Positions 16,726 to 25,331 of a stretch of 64,000 nucleotides of DNA are shown here, piece after piece. Origin of the DNA: Hoeflea ulvae (GTDB lineage Bacteria > Pseudomonadota > Alphaproteobacteria > Rhizobiales > Rhizobiaceae); contig NZ_JAOVZQ010000001.1 of the NCBI RefSeq assembly GCF_026619435.1, forward strand, positions 3,975,501 through 4,039,500, given 5' to 3'. The translations under genes were made by a program, and so were the position numbers. Below the pieces are notes generated by a model. The model saw only the letters and a program-made list of their open reading frames with translations, ran no database searches and had not been told where the DNA came from. The number at the start of each line of letters is the position of its first letter. Within the stretch, counting starts at the first letter, position 1.

Positions 16726-17100
16726 TCACCGGTCCCAGCCAATCACCGGGCAATGGCGTTCATTGGCGAAGGCGACACGCACCGGGCGGCGATGACGGAA
16801 GCCCTCGACCACGACCCGGTTGCGCCCGGAGCGGACGATTTCGGCGCGGCGCAGGCCCATGTCGGCGGCCTTGCCCAGCGCCCTGCGGGCCTGGCAGGCA
16901 TCCCGGTCGCGGCCGCCGCGATGCTCTTCGAAACGGTTCCAGCCGCCGCGGCGATCCTGGTCCCTGATGACGATGCCGCCGGCCGGGCCGCCGATGGAAA
17001 ATTCGATGCCGACACCGCCGGCCTGGGCCGGTGCGGAGGCTGCAACGCCGGCAGTGGCGACAACGAGGGCGGCGAGTGTGGTGCGAATGAAGCTGGTCAT
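16726..17100 (-). CDS. secreted Arg/Gly-rich protein, paralogue 1
   Basis: A 124-residue exported protein: signal peptide 1-25 ending APAQA, then a Gly-rich stretch (GGVGIEFSIGGPAGGIVIRD), an RGGWNRFEEHRG segment and a basic C-terminus with two cysteines (DACQARRAL and RHCPVIGWDR). It is a tandem paralogue of the gene at 17343-17741; the core GGPxGxIVxRDxDRRGGWNRFE and the tail RVxFANxRxCPVI are shared. The two spaced cysteines could form a disulfide. The family is unknown to me; similar short basic periplasmic proteins are common in rhizobia. The stop codon lies inside an 18 bp direct repeat that may have shortened the protein. Confidence 0.7.
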   Translation of the reverse strand: MTSFIRTTLAALVVATAGVAASAPAQAGGVGIEFSIGGPAGGIVIRDQDRRGGWNRFEEHRGGRDRDACQARRALGKAADMGLRRAEIVRSGRNRVVVEGFRHRRPVRVAFANERHCPVIGWDR

Positions 17101-17282
17101 GGCTGGTCTCCTGGTGTGGCGGCGCCGCAGCGCCTGGCGGTGAGAAGGTGTCCCGAGCGGCTGGTCCGCTTCGATTGATCCCAATTTACGCGCGCGCAGC
17201 TGAACCGAACCGGAACCACCCGTTCATTCTGCATTCACGATCCGCGCCGCGCAGGGCGACTGTCATTGCTCCAGACAGCACG

Positions 17283-17312
17283 AAACCCCGGACGCGGGGT
17301 CCGGGGTTTGTG
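17283..17312. terminator. hairpin between the paralogues
   Basis: AAACCCCGGAC pairs with GTCCGGGGTTT around GCGGG. Only short T-runs flank it, so termination is plausible on the minus strand (paralogue 2) but not certain. Confidence 0.5.
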
Positions 17313-17342
17313 GTGTGGCATCAGACTGGAAGCAGGGCCGGC

Positions 17343-17741
17343 CTAGCGGCGGACGCTGATCACCGGGCAGTTGCGGTCATTGGCGAAGACGACGCGGACC
17401 GACCGGTGGTGGCGCACGCCGGCGACGACGACGCGGTTGTGATTGGCGCGGATGACTTCGGCGCGGCGCACGCCCATGTGGCGGGCCTTGGAGACGGCGC
17501 GCTGCGGCTTGCAGGCGCTGCGGCCGCCGCGATGGCCGCGGTTCCAGCGATCATTGCGATGGCCTTCGAAGCGGTTCCAGCCGCCGCGGCGGTCATGGTC
17601 GCGCACGACGATGGCGCCGGACGGGCCGCCGATCGACAATTCGAAGCCGATGCCGCCGGCATTGGCGGCGGGGGCGGATGCGGCGATGCCGGCAGCGGCG
17701 ACAACGAGGGCGGCGAGTGCGGTGCGGATGGGGTTGGTCAT
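17343..17741 (-). CDS. secreted Arg/Gly-rich protein, paralogue 2
   Basis: A 132-residue exported protein, clearly homologous along its length to the one encoded at 16726-17100. Signal peptide 1-28 (ends PAANA); mature part GGIGFELSIGGPSGAIVVRD, DRRGGWNRFEGHR, then an extra Arg/His/Asn-rich insertion (NDRWNRGHRGGR) absent from paralogue 1, and the tail VRVVFANDRNCPVI. Two cysteines are conserved between the copies. The high positive charge suggests binding to an anionic envelope component. Function unknown. Confidence 0.7.
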   Translation of the reverse strand: MTNPIRTALAALVVAAAGIAASAPAANAGGIGFELSIGGPSGAIVVRDHDRRGGWNRFEGHRNDRWNRGHRGGRSACKPQRAVSKARHMGVRRAEVIRANHNRVVVAGVRHHRSVRVVFANDRNCPVISVRR

Positions 17742-17902
17742 GACTGTTCTCCAAGTTTGGTGGCGTCTTGCGCCTGAGTGATGTTCCCTTGCCTCAACCG
17801 GTGTTCCGATCGATTGACCTCACCCTAGTCCGGTCCGCCTGAACCGAATTGGAACCACTCGTTCATCCTGCATTCATGGACATGATCGCCGGCAGCCGGG
17901 CG

Positions 17903-18502
17903 TCAGAGCGCGCGGCCCCAGACCTGCAGATGCTTGACGCTGTCCTGCGCATCGCCGGTGTCGCGCCAGGAGAACTGCGCCTGCAGGCCTTGCAGCGGCT
18001 GATAGCCGAGCCGCCGCCAGAATGCGTCGAGCGGCACATAGTCCTGCGGCCGGGCCGGATGGTCGGACGGCCGCAGCACCGAGGCGAAGACCGCGCGCGA
18101 GAACCCTTGCGCCCGGCCTGCCGCTTCGCGCATCTCGAAGAAGCGCCGTCCCGCGCCCTGGCCGCGAAATTCCGGCAGCAGCACCGATTCGGCCAGATAG
18201 AAATAGTCTGCCGGATCCAGCCCGGCGGCGGCGAAGGGGGCTGCGAATTCCTGGGCGTGATCAACGAGCGGTGCCGCCGTCGCCGCGCCGACCATGCGGC
18301 CTCCCGCATCGCGGGCGGCAATGATCACGGCACCGGGCGAGGCTGCGAAGCGAGCCAGATAGCCCGCCTCGTAGGCCGTATCGCCCTGATAGAGATAGGG
18401 CCAGGCGGCAAAGACATCGATCCTGAGCCGCGCCAGATCATCAAGCGCGGCTTGGGCGTCACGCGCCGACAGAACCGCATAGCGCAGGCCTGCGCCAGAC
18501 AT
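17903..18502 (-). CDS. GNAT family N-acetyltransferase
   Basis: A 199-residue acetyl-CoA-dependent acyltransferase of the GNAT fold. The acetyl-CoA loop is LLPEFRGQGAGRRFFEMRE (RGQGAG, motif A). The remainder (YLYQGDTAYEAGYLARF near the N-terminus and FWRRLGYQPLQ near the C-terminus) fits a rhizobial subgroup of unknown acceptor. It begins 11 bp after the stop of the NTF2-like gene, so the two are co-transcribed. ATG 18502 is chosen; the frame is open further upstream but overlaps that gene. Confidence 0.85.
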   Translation of the reverse strand: MSGAGLRYAVLSARDAQAALDDLARLRIDVFAAWPYLYQGDTAYEAGYLARFAASPGAVIIAARDAGGRMVGAATAAPLVDHAQEFAAPFAAAGLDPADYFYLAESVLLPEFRGQGAGRRFFEMREAAGRAQGFSRAVFASVLRPSDHPARPQDYVPLDAFWRRLGYQPLQGLQAQFSWRDTGDAQDSVKHLQVWGRAL

Positions 18503-18512
18503 GGTCACGGCC

Positions 18513-18938
18513 TCAGCCGGCCTTGACCTGGGCCACCCAGTCATTGAGGTTGTAGGTGGTGGTGACGCGGGTGATTTCGGCGCCGCCTTCGCCATCGTCG
18601 ATCTCGAAGAAGATGCCACCGGGCAGCGAATAGCGCTGGCCCGTGGCCTCGGGCAGGCCCTCGTCGGTGGCGAGATAGCTGCCGCGCACGGTGAATTCCG
18701 CCGCCGCACGGCTGCCCGACGCATTGACCATGATCTCGATATCGCCGAGTTCCTCGTCATAATGCCGGCTCATCCTGGCGTTGAACCAGCGGAATTTCTC
18801 CTTGCCGATCTCGCGGTCGCCCTGATTGATGTCGTGGATCACCTCGTCCGACAGGCAGGCCAGCATGGCGTCGGAATCCTTGGCGTTGAAGGCGTCGAGA
18901 TAGCGGCGGATCAGGGCGGTGGTGTCGTCTTGGTTCAT
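18513..18938 (-). CDS. NTF2-like/SnoaL ketosteroid-isomerase-fold protein
   Basis: A 141-residue protein of the nuclear transport factor 2-like superfamily. The family pattern is clear: ALIRRYLDAFNAKDSDAMLACLSDEVIHDINQG at the N-terminus (a helix followed by the cone-fold strand) and strands such as AAAEFTVRGSYLATDEG. Members are isomerases, hydratases or ligand-binding proteins; the substrate here is unknown. ATG 18938 has GGAG upstream. First gene of a two-gene unit with the GNAT enzyme. Confidence 0.85.
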   Translation of the reverse strand: MNQDDTTALIRRYLDAFNAKDSDAMLACLSDEVIHDINQGDREIGKEKFRWFNARMSRHYDEELGDIEIMVNASGSRAAAEFTVRGSYLATDEGLPEATGQRYSLPGGIFFEIDDGEGGAEITRVTTTYNLNDWVAQVKAG

Positions 18939-19001
18939 GACGGGCTCCAGGATGAAATTGCGATGGCTCACAGGTGCCACAGGCCGGGCCGGCGAGGCAA
19001 C

Positions 19002-19793
19002 CTACAATTGGTCGGCAATTTCCGGATAGAGCTGTTTGTAGAAATTCGGCTTCTCGCCGAACCAAGGATGGGTCTTGCCCTTCCTGAGATAGGACTTGAA
19101 GCTCCTGGCATGGGCGTCACTGCCGCTTTGCGACAATTTGAAATGCGCATAGGCCAGGGCCAGCAGATGCCATGGCCCGATCCGGTCCTTGCCGGCCAGC
19201 GCGATGCATCTTTCCAGCGTCTCGATCGCCTCCTTGTGCTGGCCCATCCCGATCTGCGCATAGCCGAGATTGGCCAGCGCATTGTAGCGGTTGTCATCCA
19301 TCTCCGGCGTCTTGTCGAGAATGTACTGGAAGATCCGCACCGCGATATCGAACTGGCCGGCCTCGAGGAATGTCCGCCCCACCTTGACGGCCGCGCGCAT
19401 GTCGGAGAATTGCAGCAGGCGGTCGACCACCTTCAGACTCTGGGTCTCGTCCGCAGTCCTGGGGTTGAGATCGGCAGCCTCCTGCCGCGCCTCCACCCGC
19501 TGCAGACGGCGCATGGCGGTCAGGAAGGATTCGTCCGAGCGGTATTCCATCGGCGAATAGAGATATTGATGCCGCCACCAGATGGTGGCGAAGAACAGGA
19601 TGCCGATGAGCGTGGGAAACATCACCACGAACCAGACCAGCGGCCGGGCGATGTCCGGTGTGTCGTTGACCTGCACCAGCGTGATCGTGGAAATCGCCTC
19701 CACCAGCAGCACGAACATGGCGATGACGCTGAGCGGGTTGCGAACAACCGCGGCCCCGGCCGACAGTGGCGTCTGTTCATTCGCGTCGGCCAT
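19002..19793 (-). CDS. membrane-anchored TPR protein
   Basis: A 263-residue protein with two N-terminal membrane helices (about residues 18-40 and 48-68), then a soluble part with tetratricopeptide-like repeats, for example LLQFSDMRAAVKVGRTFLEA and ALANLGYAQIGMGQHKEAIE. Such proteins usually scaffold complexes at the inner membrane. The order TM-TM-TPR and the tail (GKTHPWFGEKPNFYKQLYPE) resemble uncharacterised alphaproteobacterial proteins. ATG 19793 precedes the first helix and is preferred over the upstream TTG/GTG starts. No operon partner. Confidence 0.75.
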   Translation of the reverse strand: MADANEQTPLSAGAAVVRNPLSVIAMFVLLVEAISTITLVQVNDTPDIARPLVWFVVMFPTLIGILFFATIWWRHQYLYSPMEYRSDESFLTAMRRLQRVEARQEAADLNPRTADETQSLKVVDRLLQFSDMRAAVKVGRTFLEAGQFDIAVRIFQYILDKTPEMDDNRYNALANLGYAQIGMGQHKEAIETLERCIALAGKDRIGPWHLLALAYAHFKLSQSGSDAHARSFKSYLRKGKTHPWFGEKPNFYKQLYPEIADQL

Positions 19794-20695
19794 GTCACTC
19801 CACCCCGTCACATTGCTCAACCAGTAGACCACAGCCCCTGCTGATTGCCAACCAGGGCGGCGCCGGCGCGCCCTGCCCGGTCATCTCCGCGGGCGCGGCA
19901 AAACCCCCGTCCGGCGCGAATGCCCGCGGGTTGATGAAAAAATTCCGGGTCCGGAGGGCCGCGCGCGGGCGTCGCCTCTGAAAATGTAAAGTGGGTGGCG
20001 CAGCTCGCGCGCGAACCCGAGTGTCGCCGGATGATGTCCGCATCCGACAGGCGGCGCCTCGCATTCCCGGGATGTTGCCCCCGCCCGGATTGCTCCGGCC
20101 GCAGCCTGGACCGGCCGCGGGAATGGTTTTCGTGGTCCGGCACGGACCCTGGGCGCAGCCTGGGGCACCCATGTCCGCCACAGGCCCGGTCCGGTGGTTG
20201 CACCCCTCGCCCGCCTTGCGGCCGGCGTGGCGCGGTTCCCGGCCCGGTGGCTGGCTTTGCACGGCGCTCGCAAAAACGCCGCCCGCCAGCGGAGCCACGA
20301 TGGCCTTCCGCCTCCTCCCAGGCCTTGCCGCACGTTCCGGCAGGTCCCGAAAGGCATTCCACCCGCCTGGTCGAAAACGTTCGCGAACCATCCGGCAGCG
20401 GGAGTGCGATGAGTGTGGCACGGAGGTGCGGGGTGTGGATGAAATGAGACCGCTTTCGAAGCAAGCAACTGGAATTGTTGGGTCGACGGCGGAGGTTTGT
20501 GCACGACGCGGACGGTTTACGCGGACCCAAATCTCCCCCCTTGCGGGGGAGATGTCGGCATCGCCGACAGAGGGGGGGTGGTTCGGCTTGTTCCGATGGA
20601 GCGGTTTGCGCTGAGCCATTACACCCCGCTGTCACCTGCGGTGACATCACCCTCGCAAGGGGGAGATCAAGGGCGCGCATTCCCGGCATCTTGCT
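19794..20695. other. long intergenic region with repeat element, no recognisable gene
   Basis: About 900 bases. Several open frames of 200-290 codons overlap on both strands, but their translations are low-complexity Arg/Pro/Gly-rich and unrelated to any family I know, as expected for non-coding GC-rich DNA. The right end (20529-20669) is a palindromic repeat element listed separately. Confidence 0.55.
20529..20669. repeat. composite palindromic intergenic repeat
   Basis: A run of hairpins: CTCCCCC/GGGGGAG, then TGTCGGC/GCCGACA, later TGTCACC/GGTGACA, then CCCTCGCAAGGGGGAGAT. The combination of a CTCCCC-GGGGAG palindrome with TGTCGGCnnnGCCGACA is typical of dispersed rhizobial intergenic elements; related arms recur at 27201 and 50458. 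Confidence 0.7.
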
Positions 20696-22300
20696 TCAAT
20701 TGACCAGACGCACGCCGGAAACGGATTTTCCGATGGCCGAGAAGGCCTTTTTCAGGGAAGCGACGTCGCTGGCCATGAAGAAGTTTTCCTTGCGGGTGGC
20801 GCAATTGGAAAACATGTTCACCACCGAGGTGGTCGAGGTCTTGTAGAGCACGGTATAGACCTCGATGCCGAGCTTCTTGATCTCGACGCACATATTGGCG
20901 GTCGAGGTGTTGAGATAGGTCTCGGCGGCCGATTGCGTGGTGGTCGAATTGATCCGCTTGTCAGCCAGGAAGCCGTAGGAGCCATAGTCGGACTTGTTGA
21001 TGGTGTTGCTGGCGCCATAGGAGACATTGGCGCCGTCGGTCATGATCACCAGGATCTTCGACGCGGTTTCGGTGTTGAAGGGGGCCGCCTGGTTGTAGGG
21101 CTCGCTCGGCGACAGCAGGCGCCAGCCCCAGGCCAGGCCCTCGGCGATATTGGTGCCCGAGCCGTTCCAGTACTGCATGGCGTCGATGCCGGTGCGAACC
21201 TTGGACAGCGTTGCCGTCAGCGGCACGATCGGCGTCGGACAGGCGCGGTTCGGCCCCAGCGTCAGCGGTCCGGTCGCATCCTTGAAATCCTTGGTGACGG
21301 CGGTCTGGGTCTTGTATTTGGTGACCGAGCGCTGAACCGTGGCGTCGTCGCCATTGATGCCGTCATTGAGCCAGGAATTGTTGAACCCGGTGCCGCTGTT
21401 GCCGCCGACAGTGACCCGGTTGCCCGGCTCGTCCGGCGCGAAATAGGGCACGAACAGGGTGTTGGGCTTGAGCGCGCTTGGGGCGTCGAGGCTGGTGTTG
21501 TAGGGCGCGGGCCGCGCTTCCACACAGCCTTTCCAGCTGGTGCCGGACCAGGCGTAGAGATTGGCGTGGTGCGGATAGGTGGCGGTGGAGAAATCGGCGT
21601 TGTTGTTGCCCGAGGACTTGCGGGTGGCGCGCTGGGCCTCGGTCAGAAAGGTCCAGCCATTGTAGAGCGACTTGCCGGTGAGATCCATCCAGGTGTCGGA
21701 ATAGCCCTCGCCCTTGACATTGACGGTGGTGACAAAGGGGACGAGCCCGACCTTCAGGCTCTGCCGGGTGGTGTCGATCTCATCCAGCGCATTGAGCAGC
21801 GCGTGCGAGGCATCCTTCAGAGCCGAGATGCCGCCGGTTCCCATCGAGCCGGTGTTGTCGAGCGCGATGGCGATCTCGATGGCGCGCGTCGAGAAATAGG
21901 TCGAGGCCGAAACCGCAACCTGGTTCGGCATGAACTTGCCGATGAACACCAGCGGAATGGCCACGCGTGCATGGGCATCCGAGCGGATGTAGTTCAGCCC
22001 GGTGGTCACGTCGATGTTCTCGTCGACCAGGGTCATGCCGGAGCCGGAAGACATCTGCGCCAGCAGCATCTGCCGGTAGATCTGCTTGCGGTCGATCGTG
22101 TCGGAAGGTTTCTTCGATGCCGCCAGAACCGCGATATCGACCATGTTCTGCAGCTCGACCTTGGCGCGCGACATGTTGGAATAATCCACCGCCAGCCCGG
22201 CCGCCGTCAGCATCACCGGCGCCAGAACCGCCGCAAGGATTCCGAAATTACCACGCTTGCAACGCCAGAATGCTCTGGCCCCCTCAAACAGCACAGGCAT
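20696..22300 (-). CDS. TadG-like pilus-assembly protein with von Willebrand A domain
   Basis: A 534-residue membrane-anchored protein. Residues 17-40 form the TadE/TadG-type N-terminal helix (GNFGILAAVLAPVMLTAAGLA); residues 144-152 are the start of a vWA domain with a MIDAS-like IAIALDNTGSM (Asp148, Thr150, Ser152) and a second strand SKILVIMTDGANVSYG. A long asparagine/threonine-rich insert lies between. Proteins of this type accompany tight-adherence (Flp) pili and face the periplasm. No other tad or cpa genes are adjacent, so this is an orphan copy, common in rhizobia. Confidence 0.85.
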   Translation of the reverse strand: MPVLFEGARAFWRCKRGNFGILAAVLAPVMLTAAGLAVDYSNMSRAKVELQNMVDIAVLAASKKPSDTIDRKQIYRQMLLAQMSSGSGMTLVDENIDVTTGLNYIRSDAHARVAIPLVFIGKFMPNQVAVSASTYFSTRAIEIAIALDNTGSMGTGGISALKDASHALLNALDEIDTTRQSLKVGLVPFVTTVNVKGEGYSDTWMDLTGKSLYNGWTFLTEAQRATRKSSGNNNADFSTATYPHHANLYAWSGTSWKGCVEARPAPYNTSLDAPSALKPNTLFVPYFAPDEPGNRVTVGGNSGTGFNNSWLNDGINGDDATVQRSVTKYKTQTAVTKDFKDATGPLTLGPNRACPTPIVPLTATLSKVRTGIDAMQYWNGSGTNIAEGLAWGWRLLSPSEPYNQAAPFNTETASKILVIMTDGANVSYGASNTINKSDYGSYGFLADKRINSTTTQSAAETYLNTSTANMCVEIKKLGIEVYTVLYKTSTTSVVNMFSNCATRKENFFMASDVASLKKAFSAIGKSVSGVRLVN

Positions 22301-22476
22301 GTGATCGCTCCCGAAAATGGCGGCATTCGCGATGAAGCCACCTTTGCCGGCAGCGTTAGGCTTGCATCGTAAAAGGAGCCTTAAAAACCGCGCCGGCGCC
22401 GCTCGGCAGTCCGATCTTCATAAAATCATGATGAAGAATTGATGTCTGGCGCGGTGCCCGGGCCAGTGTGGCGGGC

Positions 22477-23625
22477 TCAGAATTCGGGAAAGCCGCGGGC
22501 CTTCCATTGCGAGCGCGGGATGACGGCGCCGACCGCATGGGCGAAGCCGGTGACGCTGAGCGCGTCGTCATCGACCGTGCAACGGAAGCTCAACTGGTAC
22601 CAGGCGCCATCGGCGCGGAAGGCCGCATTGGTTTCAGTCAGCACATTGCCGGTGTCGAGCCGGTAGGACGGCAGCAGCTCCAGCCCGAAGCGCTCGGGCG
22701 CATTGCGCAATTGCTCGCGCAGCTCGGAGGTGCAGAGCTGGCTGGCCCGCAATCCGCGCGGCAGATTGCCCATCGCCACCATCGCCGCCGGATTGCCGGT
22801 GATGCTGGTGGAGAACAATTGCCGCGCCTCGGCAAGTTCGACCGGAGCATCGGTTTGCACCGGAACGGCAGTTTCGGCGTCGCTGGTTTCGGGCTGGCTG
22901 CTCTGGCTGTCAGTGGTCTCGGGGTTGCTGGTCTCGGAAAGCTGCACCGGAGGTGCCGGTTCGGCTTCCGGGTCAGGCTCGGCGAGTCCGCCCTGCGCCA
23001 GGCCGGAGTCGGGCAGCGCGATCTCCGGCAAAGACAGGCCGGCGATGTCCGGCTGCGGCTCGGGCGCATCGGGCAGCGGCGCGGCGGTGTCGGGTTCTGC
23101 CGGGGGTGACGGATCGGGCTCTTCAGCCTGCGGCGGCGGTGTGACAGCGTCGGCCTCTGTGGGCAGGTCTTCGCCCGGATCCTGCGAAGCGGAGCCATCG
23201 GGCGACTCGCGCGGCCCGGCATCCTCTGCACCGAAACGGAACACCGGCCTGAACACCGGGATCGGCACCGCCTGCCCCTCGCCGGCGGCGGCTGCCTGTT
23301 CGGGTTGCGGCGATTCCGGCGCGGGCGGTTCGGCGGCTTCCGGCTCCGGCTGCTCGGGTTCGGATTCAGGTTCGGGCTCAGGCTCGGGTTCGGGCTCGGG
23401 CGCTTGCGGCTCCTCGATCTCCGGCTCGGGGACTTCGGGCGCGTCCTCCGGCTCGACCAGCGTCACCTCGACCACCTGTTCTTCCGGCTCCGGCTCGGGC
23501 TCGGGCAGCGGCAGGGTGACCAGCAGGGCGGCGGCAATCAGCGCATGCGCCAGCAGCGACAGCACCAGAGCCTTGCTCAACCCGTTCGACACAATGTCCC
23601 GCAATCGATTCATGGCGCGATCCAT
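22477..23625 (-). CDS. DUF930 protein with TonB-like Pro/Glu-rich spacer
   Basis: A 382-residue protein. One N-terminal membrane helix (about 18-38, ALVLSLLAHALIAAALLVTL) is followed by some 200 residues rich in Glu and Pro (EPEPEPEPEPE repeats) as in periplasm-spanning TonB-type proteins, then a C-terminal globular domain from about residue 255 (AMGNLPRGLRASQLCTSELREQ onwards) matching DUF930, a domain mainly seen in rhizobia. Two conserved cysteines (LCTSEL and FRCTVDDD) could form a disulfide. Likely an inner-membrane protein reaching across the periplasm; function unknown. The start could also be ATG 23613. Confidence 0.78.
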   Translation of the reverse strand: MDRAMNRLRDIVSNGLSKALVLSLLAHALIAAALLVTLPLPEPEPEPEEQVVEVTLVEPEDAPEVPEPEIEEPQAPEPEPEPEPEPESEPEQPEPEAAEPPAPESPQPEQAAAAGEGQAVPIPVFRPVFRFGAEDAGPRESPDGSASQDPGEDLPTEADAVTPPPQAEEPDPSPPAEPDTAAPLPDAPEPQPDIAGLSLPEIALPDSGLAQGGLAEPDPEAEPAPPVQLSETSNPETTDSQSSQPETSDAETAVPVQTDAPVELAEARQLFSTSITGNPAAMVAMGNLPRGLRASQLCTSELREQLRNAPERFGLELLPSYRLDTGNVLTETNAAFRADGAWYQLSFRCTVDDDALSVTGFAHAVGAVIPRSQWKARGFPEF

Positions 23626-23782
23626 AGCAGAAAATCAGGCCGAACAAGGGCCGGATCGGCGATGCCGGCGCCAATGCGGTTTGCGCGGTGGCGGCACAGG
23701 CATCCGCCCGCGAAAAATCCCGGCGGAACGGCTTGGGAACTGAGGCGTTGGCAAGCGAACCCGTTTTTCAAGGAGCATATTC

Positions 23783-24457
23783 ATGACTGCAAAAACCCTC
23801 TTCATCACCGGCGCCTCCAGCGGCATCGGCGCCGCCACCGCACGCGCGGCGCGCCGGGCGGGCTGGAATGTCGGCCTGTTTGCCCGCTCAAAGGACAAGC
23901 TCGACGCGCTGGTCGAGGAACTGGGCGACCGCGCGCTGGCGCTGCCGGGCGACGCCACCAGCCTGGACGACCAGAACCAGGCGCTGGCCATGCTCAAGCA
24001 CACCTATGGCGCGGTCGATGCCGCCTTTGCCAATGCCGGCATGGGCGTGAGCGCCGCGGGCACCGAACAGGGCGATCCGGAGGAATGGCACAAGCTTGTC
24101 CATGTCAACATCATGGGCCTGCTCTACACCGCCAAGGCGGCGCTGCCGCATCTGCGTCTCAACAAGGGCCACATGCTGATGACCGGCTCGGCGGCCGGCC
24201 GGGTGCACCTGCCCGGCTCGGTCTATGGCGCCTCGAAATGGTTCGTGCATGGCTATGCCGGCAATCTGGCCGAGGAAATGAAGGAATGGGGCGGCCGCTG
24301 CACGGTGATTGCGCCGGGCATGGTCAACACCGCGTTTTTTGATGAGGAAAAGCCCGACAAGCTGCAGCCCGAAGACGTGGCCGATGCGGTTGTGTTCGCG
24401 CTGGAAGCCAAGCCGCGCAACGCGGTGCGCGAAGTGTTCCTGATGCCCGCCGACTGA
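23783..24457 (+). CDS. short-chain dehydrogenase/reductase
   Basis: A 224-residue classical SDR. The cofactor loop TGASSGIG spans 9-16, NAG is at 84-86, the catalytic Ser136 (MTGSAAG), Tyr148 and Lys152 (YGASK) are all present. ATG 23783 has AAGGAG nine bases upstream. It would reduce or oxidise a carbonyl/alcohol with NAD(P)H; arginine-rich residues after the first strand (FARSKDKL) suggest NADP preference. Stands alone between divergent and co-directional genes without evident link. Confidence 0.9.
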   Translation: MTAKTLFITGASSGIGAATARAARRAGWNVGLFARSKDKLDALVEELGDRALALPGDATSLDDQNQALAMLKHTYGAVDAAFANAGMGVSAAGTEQGDPEEWHKLVHVNIMGLLYTAKAALPHLRLNKGHMLMTGSAAGRVHLPGSVYGASKWFVHGYAGNLAEEMKEWGGRCTVIAPGMVNTAFFDEEKPDKLQPEDVADAVVFALEAKPRNAVREVFLMPAD

Positions 24458-24627
24458 TCAGGCTTTTCTGGACGGTCTGCCGCGTCCGCCCGATGCCGCC
24501 ATGCAGTGCGGCCGATATGGGCAGCCGGCATGGCGGGTCGTCCGCCCCCTGCGCGTACTCACCGTCTTGCTCCCTTGCCCGCTTGCTGGCAATGAGGAGG
24601 CTCGATTGGACGCGCGCGGGGACTGCC

Positions 24628-25251
24628 ATGACCGGATATACGCTGTACTGGAAGGCCGGATCGGGCTCGATGGTGGTCGAGGCGGCGCTGCGGATGATCG
24701 GCGTGGCCTTTGACCGGGTCGAGATCAGGCACAGTGGAGAGCTCCAGACCCCAAAATTCCTGGCGCTCAACCCGGCTGCCAAGGTGCCGGTGCTGGTCTG
24801 CGCCAGCGGTCCGGTGCTCGCTGAAAGCGCGGCGATCCTGCTGGCGCTCGATGACCTGTTTCCCGAAACCCGGCTGCTGCCGCCCCACGGCACGCCGGCG
24901 CGTGCCGCCGCGGTGCAATGGCTGATCTTCATGGCCGGCAATATCTATCCCGCGGCTCTGCGCTATTATTACCCGGCGCGCCACATCGCCCGCGGCTCCG
25001 GCGAGGCCGAAGCGGCGATCCGGCAGCAGGCGGCTATCGACATGGACCGCGATTTCGCCCGGTTCGCCACAGCCGTGCGCGGCCCGTTCCTGCTCGGCCC
25101 GACCATGACCATTGCCGATGTCTATGCGGCGATGCTGGCCGACTGGCATGAGCCGGCCCGGGAACTGCCGGAGATTGCCGCTATGGTGAGCCATGTGCTG
25201 GAAAATCCCGCCGTCAGCGGCGCCTGGCGCAATCACGGCTTCGGCGCATGA
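24628..25251 (+). CDS. glutathione S-transferase family protein
   Basis: A 207-residue protein with a thioredoxin-like N-terminal domain beginning YTLYWKAGSGSMVVEAAL, where serines occupy the usual catalytic position, the cis-proline segment AAKVPVLVCASGPVLAESAAI, and an all-helical C-terminal domain with the conserved GPTMTIADVYAAMLADWHE (GST N-capping box and hydrophobic staple). Conjugates or reduces with glutathione; the substrate is unknown. ATG 24628 is chosen for its position before the first strand. Confidence 0.87.
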   Translation: MTGYTLYWKAGSGSMVVEAALRMIGVAFDRVEIRHSGELQTPKFLALNPAAKVPVLVCASGPVLAESAAILLALDDLFPETRLLPPHGTPARAAAVQWLIFMAGNIYPAALRYYYPARHIARGSGEAEAAIRQQAAIDMDRDFARFATAVRGPFLLGPTMTIADVYAAMLADWHEPARELPEIAAMVSHVLENPAVSGAWRNHGFGA

Positions 25252-25275
25252 CCCGCCGCTGACCGTGGGGGCCGG

Positions 25276-25290
25276 TTGACGCTAGGTCAA
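25276..25290. promoter_or_regulatory. inverted repeat overlapping a -35 box
   Basis: TTGAC-GCTAG-GTCAA is a perfect 5+5 inverted repeat whose left half is a consensus -35 (TTGACG). It lies 42 bp before the start of the unknown gene at 25332 and could be an operator over its promoter. No clear -10 is seen. Confidence 0.3.
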
Positions 25291-25331
25291 TTTGCTCCAT
25301 GATGGGGCCGGATGAAACCGGAGGCACCCCC

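Noticed and set aside
19795..20619. Overlapping frames of about 200-290 codons in the 19.8-20.7 kb gap
   Set aside because: Several frames are open together, compositions are extreme and no domain is visible.
22977..23460. Ser/Gly-rich frame opposite the DUF930 gene
   Set aside because: It is the complement of Glu/Pro codon repeats of the real gene.
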